From Fidelibacterota bacterium (lineage in GTDB: Bacteria; Fidelibacterota; Fidelibacteria; Fidelibacterales; Fidelibacteraceae): a DNA stretch of 64,000 nt. The notes beneath the pieces are model-generated. The model did not search any database and was not told the origin of the DNA. It saw nothing but the letters and a program-made list of their open reading frames with translations. The stretch lies in assembly GCA_030156395.1 (NCBI GenBank), contig JASGMP010000001.1, forward strand, positions 43,909 through 107,908. The letters are read 5' to 3'. Below are positions 1-7,469 of the stretch, in pieces (position 1 is the first letter of the stretch; every line of letters starts with the position of its first letter). The translations under genes and the position numbers were made by a program.

Positions 1-1
1 T

Positions 2-736
2 CTTGAAGAAATCCTGGAAATCGAGCCAGACAATAAGAAAGCCGAGCTGTCCATTATTGCGGCCTATGAAGCCAAGGGAGTTGATCCCATCGAGCTTTAT
101 GCCAAGAATTTTGAGACCGATAAATCCAATCCCCAGTATGCTTATCAGTATGCCCAACGTCTGATTGACAGCAATAATTATGTGAAAGCAGTGACGGTCC
201 TGGAAGAAGCTTTGAAATACAATGCTTCAAATAAAAATCTAACAGAAATGCTGGCGGAATCGTATGTAAACACCGGGCAACGGGATAAAGCAGTTCTCGT
301 ATACGAAGACCTGGCCCAGAAAAATCCCACAGACAATGAGTTACTCATTAAAATTTCCAGTCTGTACCGTGAAATGGGGCAATATCAGAAAGCTCTTCAA
401 TTTGCAGACAAGGCTGTAACTATCCCCCCGCATAATGGCAGGGCCATGGCAGAACGGGGAGAAGTGTATTTGGCCATTGCCCAGGCGAATACTGTAAACC
501 TGAACCTGAATGACAAACTGGTATACCACATGGCCTATGAGGATTTCAAAGAAGCCCTGAAACAGGGAAACAACAATGTCCGCAGCAAGATTAATTTCCT
601 GGAAAGTAACGAACTGATTATCACAGGTCAGCGGGATTATTTTCTGGCAACGGATGCCAATAAAGTGGGTCCCAATGAATTTAAGCCTGTGGGAGAGGGT
701 TACGCTTGGATTACACGAACCGTCAAAGTACAGTAG
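2..736 (+). CDS. Tetratricopeptide-repeat protein, 5' end outside window
   Basis: The reading frame is open from the first bases of the window, so the start lies upstream. The visible 244 residues hold several helical repeats of TPR type, for example the stretches around ALKYNASNKNLTEML, VYEDLAQKNPTDNELL and ALQFADKAVTIPPHNGRA, each with the usual small-residue and Pro-start pattern at about 34-residue spacing. The last 60 residues leave the repeat pattern and end in a Trp/aromatic tail. TPR domains act as protein-protein scaffolds; partner and location cannot be read from this fragment. The 3' end overlaps rpiB by 31 bases, so the two are probably co-transcribed and translationally coupled. 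Confidence 0.8.
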   Translation, partial: LEEILEIEPDNKKAELSIIAAYEAKGVDPIELYAKNFETDKSNPQYAYQYAQRLIDSNNYVKAVTVLEEALKYNASNKNLTEMLAESYVNTGQRDKAVLVYEDLAQKNPTDNELLIKISSLYREMGQYQKALQFADKAVTIPPHNGRAMAERGEVYLAIAQANTVNLNLNDKLVYHMAYEDFKEALKQGNNNVRSKINFLESNELIITGQRDYFLATDANKVGPNEFKPVGEGYAWITRTVKVQ

Positions 737-1170
737 TCTATATCGGTTCCGATCATGCCGGTTTTTCCATAAAGCAGAAAACGGTGGAATATGTACGGTC
801 TTTGGGATATACCGTTCATGATATGGGAACGGATTCAGAAGAATCGGTGGATTATCCGGATTATGGTGTAAAAGTCGGTCGGATGGTTCAGGAAAAGGAA
901 GATGCCTGTGGGATTATTTTTTGCGGAACAGGCATTGGCATCAGTATTGCCGCCAATAAGGTCCCCGGGATCCGTGCTGCTTTATGTACCAGTGAATTTC
1001 ATGTGGAAATGGCCCGAAGACATAATGATGCCAATATCCTGGCCATGGGCGCCCGGGTTTCATCCTTTGATGACGTAAAAAAAATGGTAAACAAGTGGTT
1101 TTCGACCCCTTTTGACGGGGGCCGTCATAAAAGACGGGTCAAAAAAATTCATTCACTCACGGGGTGCTAA
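706..1170 (+). CDS. rpiB: Ribose-5-phosphate isomerase B
   Basis: Interconverts ribose 5-phosphate and ribulose 5-phosphate in the cytosolic non-oxidative pentose phosphate pathway. The 154-residue product carries the RpiB/LacAB signature: SDHAGF near residue 15, the active-site cysteine in [14 protein letters not shown], the [12 protein letters not shown] block, and the C-terminal GGRHKRR phosphate-binding tail. Length matches the family (about 145-155). A TTG start at 706 is chosen because a purine-rich GGGAGAGGG lies just upstream and no ATG precedes the conserved IGSDHAG strand. It overlaps the TPR gene and ends one base before glyA starts, so all three are probably one transcript. Confidence 0.93.
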   Translation: MDYTNRQSTVVYIGSDHAGFSIKQKTVEYVRSLGYTVHDMGTDSEESVDYPDYGVKVGRMVQEKEDACGIIFCGTGIGISIAANKVPGIRAALCTSEFHVEMARRHNDANILAMGARVSSFDDVKKMVNKWFSTPFDGGRHKRRVKKIHSLTGC

Positions 1171-1171
1171 T

Positions 1172-2473
1172 ATGCTTAGTGTACTACAAAAGCAGGATCC
1201 GGAATTGTTTCAAACGATAACTCGTGAAATCCAGCGCCAGAATAAAACCCTTGAAATGATTGCCTCGGAAAATTTTGTCTCTCCAGCTGTCCTGGAAACC
1301 GCCGGGAATGTGATGACCAACAAATATGCCGAAGGATATCCAGGACACCGTTATTATGGTGGATGCGAGTATGTAGATGAGGCGGAAAACCTGGCCAGAG
1401 AACGTGCGAAAAAGCTCTTTGGCGCTGATTATGCCAATGTTCAGCCTCACTCCGGCAGCCAGGCCAATATGGCAGCTTATTTTACCTACTGTCAACCTGG
1501 TGATACAGTCCTTGGCATGGATTTATCCCATGGAGGGCATCTGACCCACGGGAGCCCCGTCAATTTTTCCGGCAAACTTTACAATATTGTCAGTTATGGC
1601 GTAAAGGCAGATACCGGCCGTATCGATTACGATGATGTGATCCGGAAAGCCAGGGAACACAAACCCAAACTGATTATAGTCGGTGCCAGTGCGTATCCCC
1701 GCTTTTATGATTTTGCCCGTTTTCGGGAAATCGCCGATGAAGTTGGCGCTTATTTGATGGCCGATATCGCCCATCCGGCCGGACTCATTGCCGCTGGAGT
1801 TCATCCAGATCCCATACCCTGGTGTGATGTGGTCACTACGACAACTCATAAGACCCTTCGGGGTCCCCGGGGTGGCATGATCCTTATGGGCAAGGACAAG
1901 GAAAATCCCTTTGGACTCACTGCTGCCAAAAGCGGGCGGACAAAAATGATGTCCGAAATTATGGATTCCACCGTGATGCCCGGAATTCAGGGCGGACCCC
2001 TGATGCATATTATTGCCGCCAAGGCTGTTGCTTTTGGTGAAGCATTGAAACCAGAATTCAAAAGCTATTGTCAACAGATCATTCAAAACACGAAAGCTTT
2101 GGCTGATGCCCTGATCAGTACGGATTTTAACCTTGTATCCGGAGGATCTGATAACCACCTGGTTCTCATCGACCTGAGAAATAAAAATATCAGCGGTAAA
2201 AAAGCAGAAAACGCTCTGGAAGCAGCAGGCATTACTGTGAATAAAAATATGGTTCCTTTTGATACCCGGAGTCCCTTCGTCACCAGTGGTATCCGCGTAG
2301 GAACACCGGCCCTGACAACCCGAGGATTCAAAGAAACAGAAATGAAAGAGATTGCCCGATTTATTAACCGGGTGATTTCCGATCCAGATAACGAGAAAAA
2401 CCTTAGGACTGTTCGGAAGGAAATAGAAGTCCTCTCGGATCAATATCCCCTATATCCGGAACTCCTGAGCTGA
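1172..2473 (+). CDS. glyA: Serine hydroxymethyltransferase
   Basis: PLP enzyme that interconverts serine plus tetrahydrofolate with glycine plus 5,10-methylene-THF, the main source of one-carbon units, and so supplies the folate used by MetH later in the window. Family hallmarks are clear: [10 protein letters not shown] near the N-terminus, [31 protein letters not shown], and the PLP lysine in [14 protein letters not shown]. Length is 433 residues from the ATG at 1172, normal for bacterial GlyA. A longer in-frame start at 1112 exists but would overlap the conserved rpiB tail and adds non-homologous residues. It sits one base after rpiB and eight before nrdR. Confidence 0.96.
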   Translation: MLSVLQKQDPELFQTITREIQRQNKTLEMIASENFVSPAVLETAGNVMTNKYAEGYPGHRYYGGCEYVDEAENLARERAKKLFGADYANVQPHSGSQANMAAYFTYCQPGDTVLGMDLSHGGHLTHGSPVNFSGKLYNIVSYGVKADTGRIDYDDVIRKAREHKPKLIIVGASAYPRFYDFARFREIADEVGAYLMADIAHPAGLIAAGVHPDPIPWCDVVTTTTHKTLRGPRGGMILMGKDKENPFGLTAAKSGRTKMMSEIMDSTVMPGIQGGPLMHIIAAKAVAFGEALKPEFKSYCQQIIQNTKALADALISTDFNLVSGGSDNHLVLIDLRNKNISGKKAENALEAAGITVNKNMVPFDTRSPFVTSGIRVGTPALTTRGFKETEMKEIARFINRVISDPDNEKNLRTVRKEIEVLSDQYPLYPELLS

Positions 2474-2481
2474 TATGTATC

Positions 2482-2937
2482 ATGAAATGCCCCCAATGTG
2501 ATCAACCCGACACGCGGGTTATCGACAGCCGGCCTCTGACAAAAGGGATTGGTATCCGCCGCCGGCGGGAATGTCCAGCCTGTGGATATCGCTTTACAAC
2601 CTATGAATATGTCGCCCTGAGTCCGGTCCTTGTCATTAAATCCAATGGTACCCGGGAAGAATTCAACCGGGAAAAACTGATGCACAGCATTCAGCTTTCC
2701 TGTACCAAACGGCCTGTCCCCCTTAAAACCATCCAGAATATCGCCTGGGAAATTGAACAGAAAATTGAGCAACTAGGTTTATCTGAAGTCAAATCCTCTT
2801 TTATCGGTGAAGAAGTCATCCACAAACTTCGTCAAATTGATAAAGTCGCCTATATCCGCTTTGCGTCCGTCTACCATGAATTTAAAGATGTGACAGAGTT
2901 CAAGGAAGAGATTAAAGTTTTGGAAGAAAATGCATGA
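2482..2937 (+). CDS. nrdR: Transcriptional repressor NrdR
   Basis: Zinc-ribbon/ATP-cone repressor of ribonucleotide reductase genes, sensing ATP/dATP. The 151-residue sequence starts with MKCPQCDQPDTRVIDSRP, giving the first CxxC, then RRRRECPACGYRFTTYE with the second CxxC; together they form the DNA-binding ribbon. Residues about 48-138 are the ATP-cone (VIKSNGTREEFNREKLMHSI onward). Length equals the family norm (about 150). It starts eight bases after glyA and closes this gene group. No NrdR-box pair was recognised inside the window and no RNR gene is present here. Confidence 0.96.
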   Translation: MKCPQCDQPDTRVIDSRPLTKGIGIRRRRECPACGYRFTTYEYVALSPVLVIKSNGTREEFNREKLMHSIQLSCTKRPVPLKTIQNIAWEIEQKIEQLGLSEVKSSFIGEEVIHKLRQIDKVAYIRFASVYHEFKDVTEFKEEIKVLEENA

Positions 2938-2994
2938 TGGGCACTACGGAACTGTCAGCCCTTTCTGTCGTATATAAGTAATAATAGAGAAATG

Positions 2995-3021
2995 TTGACA
3001 TTCTGAATATAAGGGTATTAA
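2995..3021 (+). promoter_or_regulatory. Candidate promoter for the porV-led operon
   Basis: A perfect TTGACA hexamer at 2995-3000 is followed by TATTAA at 3016-3021 with a 15-base spacer, or by a poorer TTAACT at 17 bases. The position, in the gap after nrdR and ahead of the structured leader and porV-like gene, suits a promoter. The spacer is short and FCB promoters may deviate from the E. coli consensus, so this is tentative. Confidence 0.35.
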
Positions 3022-3055
3022 CTTTCAACGCAAAAAATAGAGAGGTGTGCATCAG

Positions 3056-3145
3056 GAACGTTCGTTAAAGGATTATTTGAAAAAGTGAACCGACAAATAT
3101 GTCCTTTGAACGAACAATCAGGCCGAACGTGTCATTGTCGTTCGG
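3056..3145 (+). promoter_or_regulatory. Structured leader with four mutually complementary segments
   Basis: Segment 1 (3060-3072) can pair with segment 2 (3102-3115) through 13 base pairs with one bulged C. Segment 3 (3123-3129, CCGAACG) pairs perfectly with segment 4 (3139-3145, CGTTCGG), forming the terminator listed next. Segments 1 and 3 share CGTTCG/CGAACG complementarity, and segments 2 and 4 share CGAAC/GTTCG, so 1:3 and 2:4 pairings would exclude the terminator. This is the geometry of a transcription attenuator. The pairing is visible in the sequence; regulation and its signal are inferred. Confidence 0.5.
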
Positions 3146-3154
3146 TTTTTTTTT
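3123..3154 (+). terminator. Rho-independent terminator in the leader of the porV-like gene
   Basis: A 7-bp perfect stem CCGAACG/CGTTCGG with a 9-base loop is followed directly by nine T residues (3146-3154). It stops only 17 bases before the porV-like start and just ahead of its AAGGAGA ribosome-binding site. It could simply end the nrdR transcript or act as a conditional terminator for the downstream operon. Confidence 0.75.
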
Positions 3155-3171
3155 GAAGGAGACCCTAAATT

Positions 3172-4527
3172 ATGATGCGACGATTCATATTATTTTTTAT
3201 ATTCATTGTTATTGCATCTTCTGGTACCTTGTTGGCCCAGGGGGATGCCGGGGCGATTTTCCTGCTGATTGCTCCCGGAGCACGAGCCGAAGCCATGGGT
3301 GAAGCCCAGGTAGCTGACGCCAGTGATGCTTATTCTTCTTACTGGAATCCGGCCGGATTGGCCTATATGGATAAAAACGAAGTGGGACTCATGTACCTTA
3401 AATGGCTCCCGAATCTGGTTGATGATATGTATTACAACTTCCTCACCACCGGATACCGGATTCCCGGCTTTGGCACCGTGGGAGGACACATCATCTATCT
3501 TAATTTAGGTGAACAACAACGGCGGGATGAAAACAATAATGATCTGGGCACTTTTGTTTCTTATATGGCTGCCGTGACTACCTCTTTTGGAACCAAGATT
3601 TCTGAAAATCAGGCCTTCGGTGTGAATGCAAAAATCGTATATCAGATGCTGAGTCCGTACGGAACCATTCAGGAAAAAGGAAAGGGGTCCTCCACCAGTT
3701 TTGCCTTTGATTTTGGCTATTTGTATAAAGGGCTTCTTTGGAACAAAATCGATTTTGGGATGAATCTTTCAAATCTGGGCCCCAAGGTGGCTTTTATCGA
3801 TGTCGCCCAGGCAGATCCCATGCCAACCAATATGAAACTGGGAATCAATCTGAAGGTTTTGGAAAAACAACATAACAAATTCTCCGTCGTTTTTGATGTA
3901 AATAAACTGCTGGTAGCCAGCTATCAGCCCATGGACCGGAACGGTAATTTGAGAATTGACAAAGATACCAAGGAAGAGGCATACGCCGATCCCTGGTATA
4001 AAGCCATCTTTACATCCTGGATCAACGACTGGAAATATGAAGGCGATATCGATTATTCGGGAGATGGCATCATCGGAGGTTATGATGCCGAAGGAAAACC
4101 CCAGGGCGGATATGATGAAAACGGCAATGAAATGATTGGCGGTAACTACGATGAAAACGGCAATCTGGCTGTCAGCTATCATCCTGATACCGGTGAAGAA
4201 ATGGTGGGCTGGGGAATATATGGGGGACATCCGACCAATAAGGTGATGAATAAAGTGGAAGTGGGATCCATCAATGATGGCAGTTTTCAAAATGAAATTG
4301 ATCAGATGATTTTTAATGTCGGAGCTGAATATGTTTATAACGACCTGATTGCCCTAAGAGCAGGATATATTTACGACAAAGCGGGAAAAATCAGCAATCC
4401 AACCCTGGGATTCGGACTCATGTACCATAATTTGGGTTTTGATTTTGGATATACAGCCGGTGCTGAAAACCACCCTTTGACCAATACGATGCGTATCAGC
4501 CTCAGGTACCGATTCGGAAAAGATTGA
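3172..4527 (+). CDS. PorV/PorQ-family outer-membrane protein
   Basis: A 451-residue protein with a signal peptide (hydrophobic residues 5-21, cleavage near LAQ) and the PorV/UPF0164 start: LLIAPGARAEAMGEAQVA followed by SSYWNPAGLAY. Members are FadL-like beta-barrels; PorV itself shuttles type IX cargo at the outer membrane, which fits the T9SS-sorted protein encoded next. The strands continue to the C-terminal aromatic end (MRISLRYRFGKD). Unusual is an insertion of about 110 residues (about 255-365) rich in Asp, Gly and Asn with repeats GGYDAEGK, GGYDENGN and GGNYDENGN, absent from ordinary PorV barrels and possibly a calcium-binding or surface loop. Start is ATG 3172 (ATG 3175 also possible) after AAGGAGA. 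Confidence 0.85.
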   Translation: MMRRFILFFIFIVIASSGTLLAQGDAGAIFLLIAPGARAEAMGEAQVADASDAYSSYWNPAGLAYMDKNEVGLMYLKWLPNLVDDMYYNFLTTGYRIPGFGTVGGHIIYLNLGEQQRRDENNNDLGTFVSYMAAVTTSFGTKISENQAFGVNAKIVYQMLSPYGTIQEKGKGSSTSFAFDFGYLYKGLLWNKIDFGMNLSNLGPKVAFIDVAQADPMPTNMKLGINLKVLEKQHNKFSVVFDVNKLLVASYQPMDRNGNLRIDKDTKEEAYADPWYKAIFTSWINDWKYEGDIDYSGDGIIGGYDAEGKPQGGYDENGNEMIGGNYDENGNLAVSYHPDTGEEMVGWGIYGGHPTNKVMNKVEVGSINDGSFQNEIDQMIFNVGAEYVYNDLIALRAGYIYDKAGKISNPTLGFGLMYHNLGFDFGYTAGAENHPLTNTMRISLRYRFGKD

Positions 4528-4531
4528 TCAC

Positions 4532-7465
4532 ATGATGAACAGACTGCGATTATCAACGATTGTGGCGATGTTCTTAGTCGCCACTTTTTTTACAACAAGT
4601 TATGCCCTTCCCCTACGGACACCGTCAAAATTTAACATGTCAACTCTGGGGCCCCAGCGCTGGAATGTGGTTCTGGTGGAATTTGAGGAGGATAATACGC
4701 CGGTCACAACCGGAAACGGATCATTTCTCCAGACCTGGGAAGACAGCGATTATGAATACATCCTGGATCCTCCACCACATCACAAACTCTACTTCCAATC
4801 CCATCTGAAAGCCATCAGCCATTACTGGCGCCATGTAACCCATCAGGCCCTGCAAATTGATACCAGTGCATCCGTAATTCTGCCCGGTGATGCTGAATCT
4901 GTACGCCTTCCCCATAATATCCGTTATTATCATCCCGCCGATAAACCGGACAGCGTGGACTACCGCCTGGCTGAGCTGGTCTATGAAGCACTCCGAATCC
5001 TCAAAGAGGATCACGGTGAAAATTCCCTAACAGAAACCCTTATCCTTTTTCATGCCGGTGTGGGACAAGATTTTGACTTTTCCGACATGTACGATCCCAC
5101 CCCTTTTGATATCCCATCCTTTTATTTTGATGAATCATTCCTCTCTGAATATCTCAGTTCAGAAGCCGTTGCCCTGATACAATCCCTGGGAGTCAAACAG
5201 GGTATCGTTCTGCCGGAAATGCAGAATCAACTGGAACTCAATGTGGCCTTGAACGGGACGTCTCTCCTGATGTCCGGTTTTCTTCTTGGGTTACCACCCC
5301 TTTACAATACAGAGACGGGCAGATCGGGAACGGGCATTTTTGGATTTATGGATCAGGGATCCAATAACGCAAACGGACTTTTACCCATTGGACTTTCTGC
5401 TTTTGAACGGATCATCATGGGAATTCAATCCCCCCAAATGGCAGACCATGCAAGCCGCTACTCCCTGCTTCCAGGCGATATCCTGAAAATTCCGGTCAGC
5501 AGCCGGGAATATTTTTTGGTGGAATATCGAAAAAATGCCGGTATCCGCCTGGATTCTCTCTATCAAAATCACCTGTCAGATACGCTTCCCGATGATGAAC
5601 GCTTCGAAAGCTATCTGGATGCCCTGGAAAAAGTCCGGAAGATGGGTCTGACAGATTACACCCTCAATCCATCCACCGGTGTGCTTGAAGCGGTGGAAAA
5701 CTACGATATCACCCTCCCTGCATCCGGCCTGCTTATCTGGCATGTCTACGATCCCCACAAAACCCTTTTTGAGTATCCGGAAAATCCCAACGGTCAGACT
5801 ATTCCCATGGTTCGGCTTGAAGAAGCAGACGGTGGATACGATATCGGTAAAAATTACGGTCCCTTGAGCGGCTCAGTGAACCAGGGATGGAAATGGGATA
5901 TGTGGTTCCCGAAAAATATGGGCTTTCTGGATAACAATTCCCACATTTACAACATCAAAGATATTGAATTTTCCGACAGGACCCATCCCAATACCCGGAG
6001 TTTTTCAGGAATTGAAACCGGAATTCGATTGAAACAATTCACCTTCACGCCAGATTCAGCCTCCTTTACTCTGGATTTCCTCAAAGAACGTCCGGAACAT
6101 TTTGCAGGATTTGAAGCCCTGGGAACATGGGATTTTCACAATACTGGAAAATCCATCCCATACGGATTGCAGGACAACCATCTGGTTTGCCTGGAGGATA
6201 CGGGATTTGTTTCCCTTGCAGATCTGAGTCCCCTCACTGTCAATGCCGAAAACACGGCCATTTTTCCTTATGAAAACAAGCTTATTCTTATCCACTCACA
6301 GGATGATTATTGTCTCATCAGGCAATATCAAATCCAGGAAAACCCTTTCAAGGCCATCTCAGCCACGTCCACTTCCCGTTCCTTCGCTCTCGATATTGGC
6401 TCTCTTGTACTTTATGACAAAACTCTTTTCCTGCCACACCATGATGCCGTCAATCCCGGATTCAGCCTTTATCAGATTGACCGGGATCTTGTCTCCGGTC
6501 CCTTTTCAACCGTTTCTGATTCAAGCCGGGCCCTCGTATATGATCATTCTCTCCTGGTAAGTTCAGGTAACTTCCTGCATTACCCCGATGAAGGCCGTGT
6601 TGAACAACTGCCCTTTACCATCGGTAAGATGGTTTCATACTCAGATACTCTGATTGTCACCGATTCGGATCATGGGGGATTTTATTATTATGATGTGACG
6701 GCTGGCCGGCTGATAAATACCCGGGCATATCAGCAGGATTTGATCATTGATGAGATCATTCCCCTGGATTTGCCCGAAACCCGGGGACCGGATTTTCTGC
6801 TTCTGGGAACACATGAAACAGGAAAATCTTTGGTTCTGACAGACAGTGACGGTCATCCCTGGAATGGATTCCCCGTTAAGAGTTTCTATGACGCCTTGCG
6901 TGTCTACTTCGACCAGAATGATCTTAGGATTATGGCTTTAAAAACTGACGGTCAGGTGGATATCCTTGATCAAAGCGGTACAAAGCTTTCATCCTATACC
7001 ATCACTCCAAAACCTTTCTCTTTCTTTCTATCCTCTTATGGATCGGGGTTAGCCCTTTTTTCGGAAGGGGACCGGCTTGAAATAGAGGGGGATTCTCTTC
7101 ACTGGGCATATCCTAACGGAGATCTTTGGGGAACCCGGTATCTCGGGATTAAAACCACGGCTACGGATTATCCGGGAGGAATTCTGATCGCCAAAGACCT
7201 GATTTACAACTATCCCAATCCTGTGTCAGATGAAAAGACCTATTTCCGGTATTTTGCCGTCGAAGCAGAATATGTGGATATCAAAATCTACGATTTACGG
7301 GGTAAATTTGTGGAACAACTTCAGCAAACCCCTATTCAACAGCAGTGGAATGAAATCCCCTGGGATATCCGCGCTCTTGATTCAGGTGTTTACATTGCAA
7401 AAATCACCATCACAGGATCAGGAAGAGAAAAAACCTTCATCATTAAACCGGCAATACTGAAATAA
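4532..7465 (+). CDS. M6-peptidase-like exported protein without catalytic residues, type IX sorting domain
   Basis: A 977-residue exported protein with a signal peptide (about 1-25). The N-terminal third follows the immune-inhibitor-A (M6) peptidase layout: RWNVVLVEFEED, then the conserved GLPPLYNTETGRSGTGIFGFMD block near 253-274. In active M6 enzymes the HExxH zinc motif precedes GLPDLY directly; here the aligned residues 246-250 read LMSGF, so both zinc histidines and the catalytic glutamate are gone. A beta-propeller-like middle follows, and the last 85 residues are a Por-secretion sorting domain (YNYPNPVSDE, then IKIYDLRGK, SGVYIAKI, TFIIKP). Predicted: a secreted, non-catalytic surface protein. 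It starts four bases after the porV-like gene. Confidence 0.82.
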   Translation: MMNRLRLSTIVAMFLVATFFTTSYALPLRTPSKFNMSTLGPQRWNVVLVEFEEDNTPVTTGNGSFLQTWEDSDYEYILDPPPHHKLYFQSHLKAISHYWRHVTHQALQIDTSASVILPGDAESVRLPHNIRYYHPADKPDSVDYRLAELVYEALRILKEDHGENSLTETLILFHAGVGQDFDFSDMYDPTPFDIPSFYFDESFLSEYLSSEAVALIQSLGVKQGIVLPEMQNQLELNVALNGTSLLMSGFLLGLPPLYNTETGRSGTGIFGFMDQGSNNANGLLPIGLSAFERIIMGIQSPQMADHASRYSLLPGDILKIPVSSREYFLVEYRKNAGIRLDSLYQNHLSDTLPDDERFESYLDALEKVRKMGLTDYTLNPSTGVLEAVENYDITLPASGLLIWHVYDPHKTLFEYPENPNGQTIPMVRLEEADGGYDIGKNYGPLSGSVNQGWKWDMWFPKNMGFLDNNSHIYNIKDIEFSDRTHPNTRSFSGIETGIRLKQFTFTPDSASFTLDFLKERPEHFAGFEALGTWDFHNTGKSIPYGLQDNHLVCLEDTGFVSLADLSPLTVNAENTAIFPYENKLILIHSQDDYCLIRQYQIQENPFKAISATSTSRSFALDIGSLVLYDKTLFLPHHDAVNPGFSLYQIDRDLVSGPFSTVSDSSRALVYDHSLLVSSGNFLHYPDEGRVEQLPFTIGKMVSYSDTLIVTDSDHGGFYYYDVTAGRLINTRAYQQDLIIDEIIPLDLPETRGPDFLLLGTHETGKSLVLTDSDGHPWNGFPVKSFYDALRVYFDQNDLRIMALKTDGQVDILDQSGTKLSSYTITPKPFSFFLSSYGSGLALFSEGDRLEIEGDSLHWAYPNGDLWGTRYLGIKTTATDYPGGILIAKDLIYNYPNPVSDEKTYFRYFAVEAEYVDIKIYDLRGKFVEQLQQTPIQQQWNEIPWDIRALDSGVYIAKITITGSGREKTFIIKPAILK

Positions 7466-7469
7466 ATCC

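Noticed and set aside
1523..2443. 306-residue ORF antisense to glyA
   Set aside because: Shadow of a highly conserved gene; no family motifs or ribosome-binding site.
3099..3302. 67-codon frame from the leader into the porV-like gene
   Set aside because: No ribosome-binding site, reads through the terminator and overlaps the porV-like gene out of frame.
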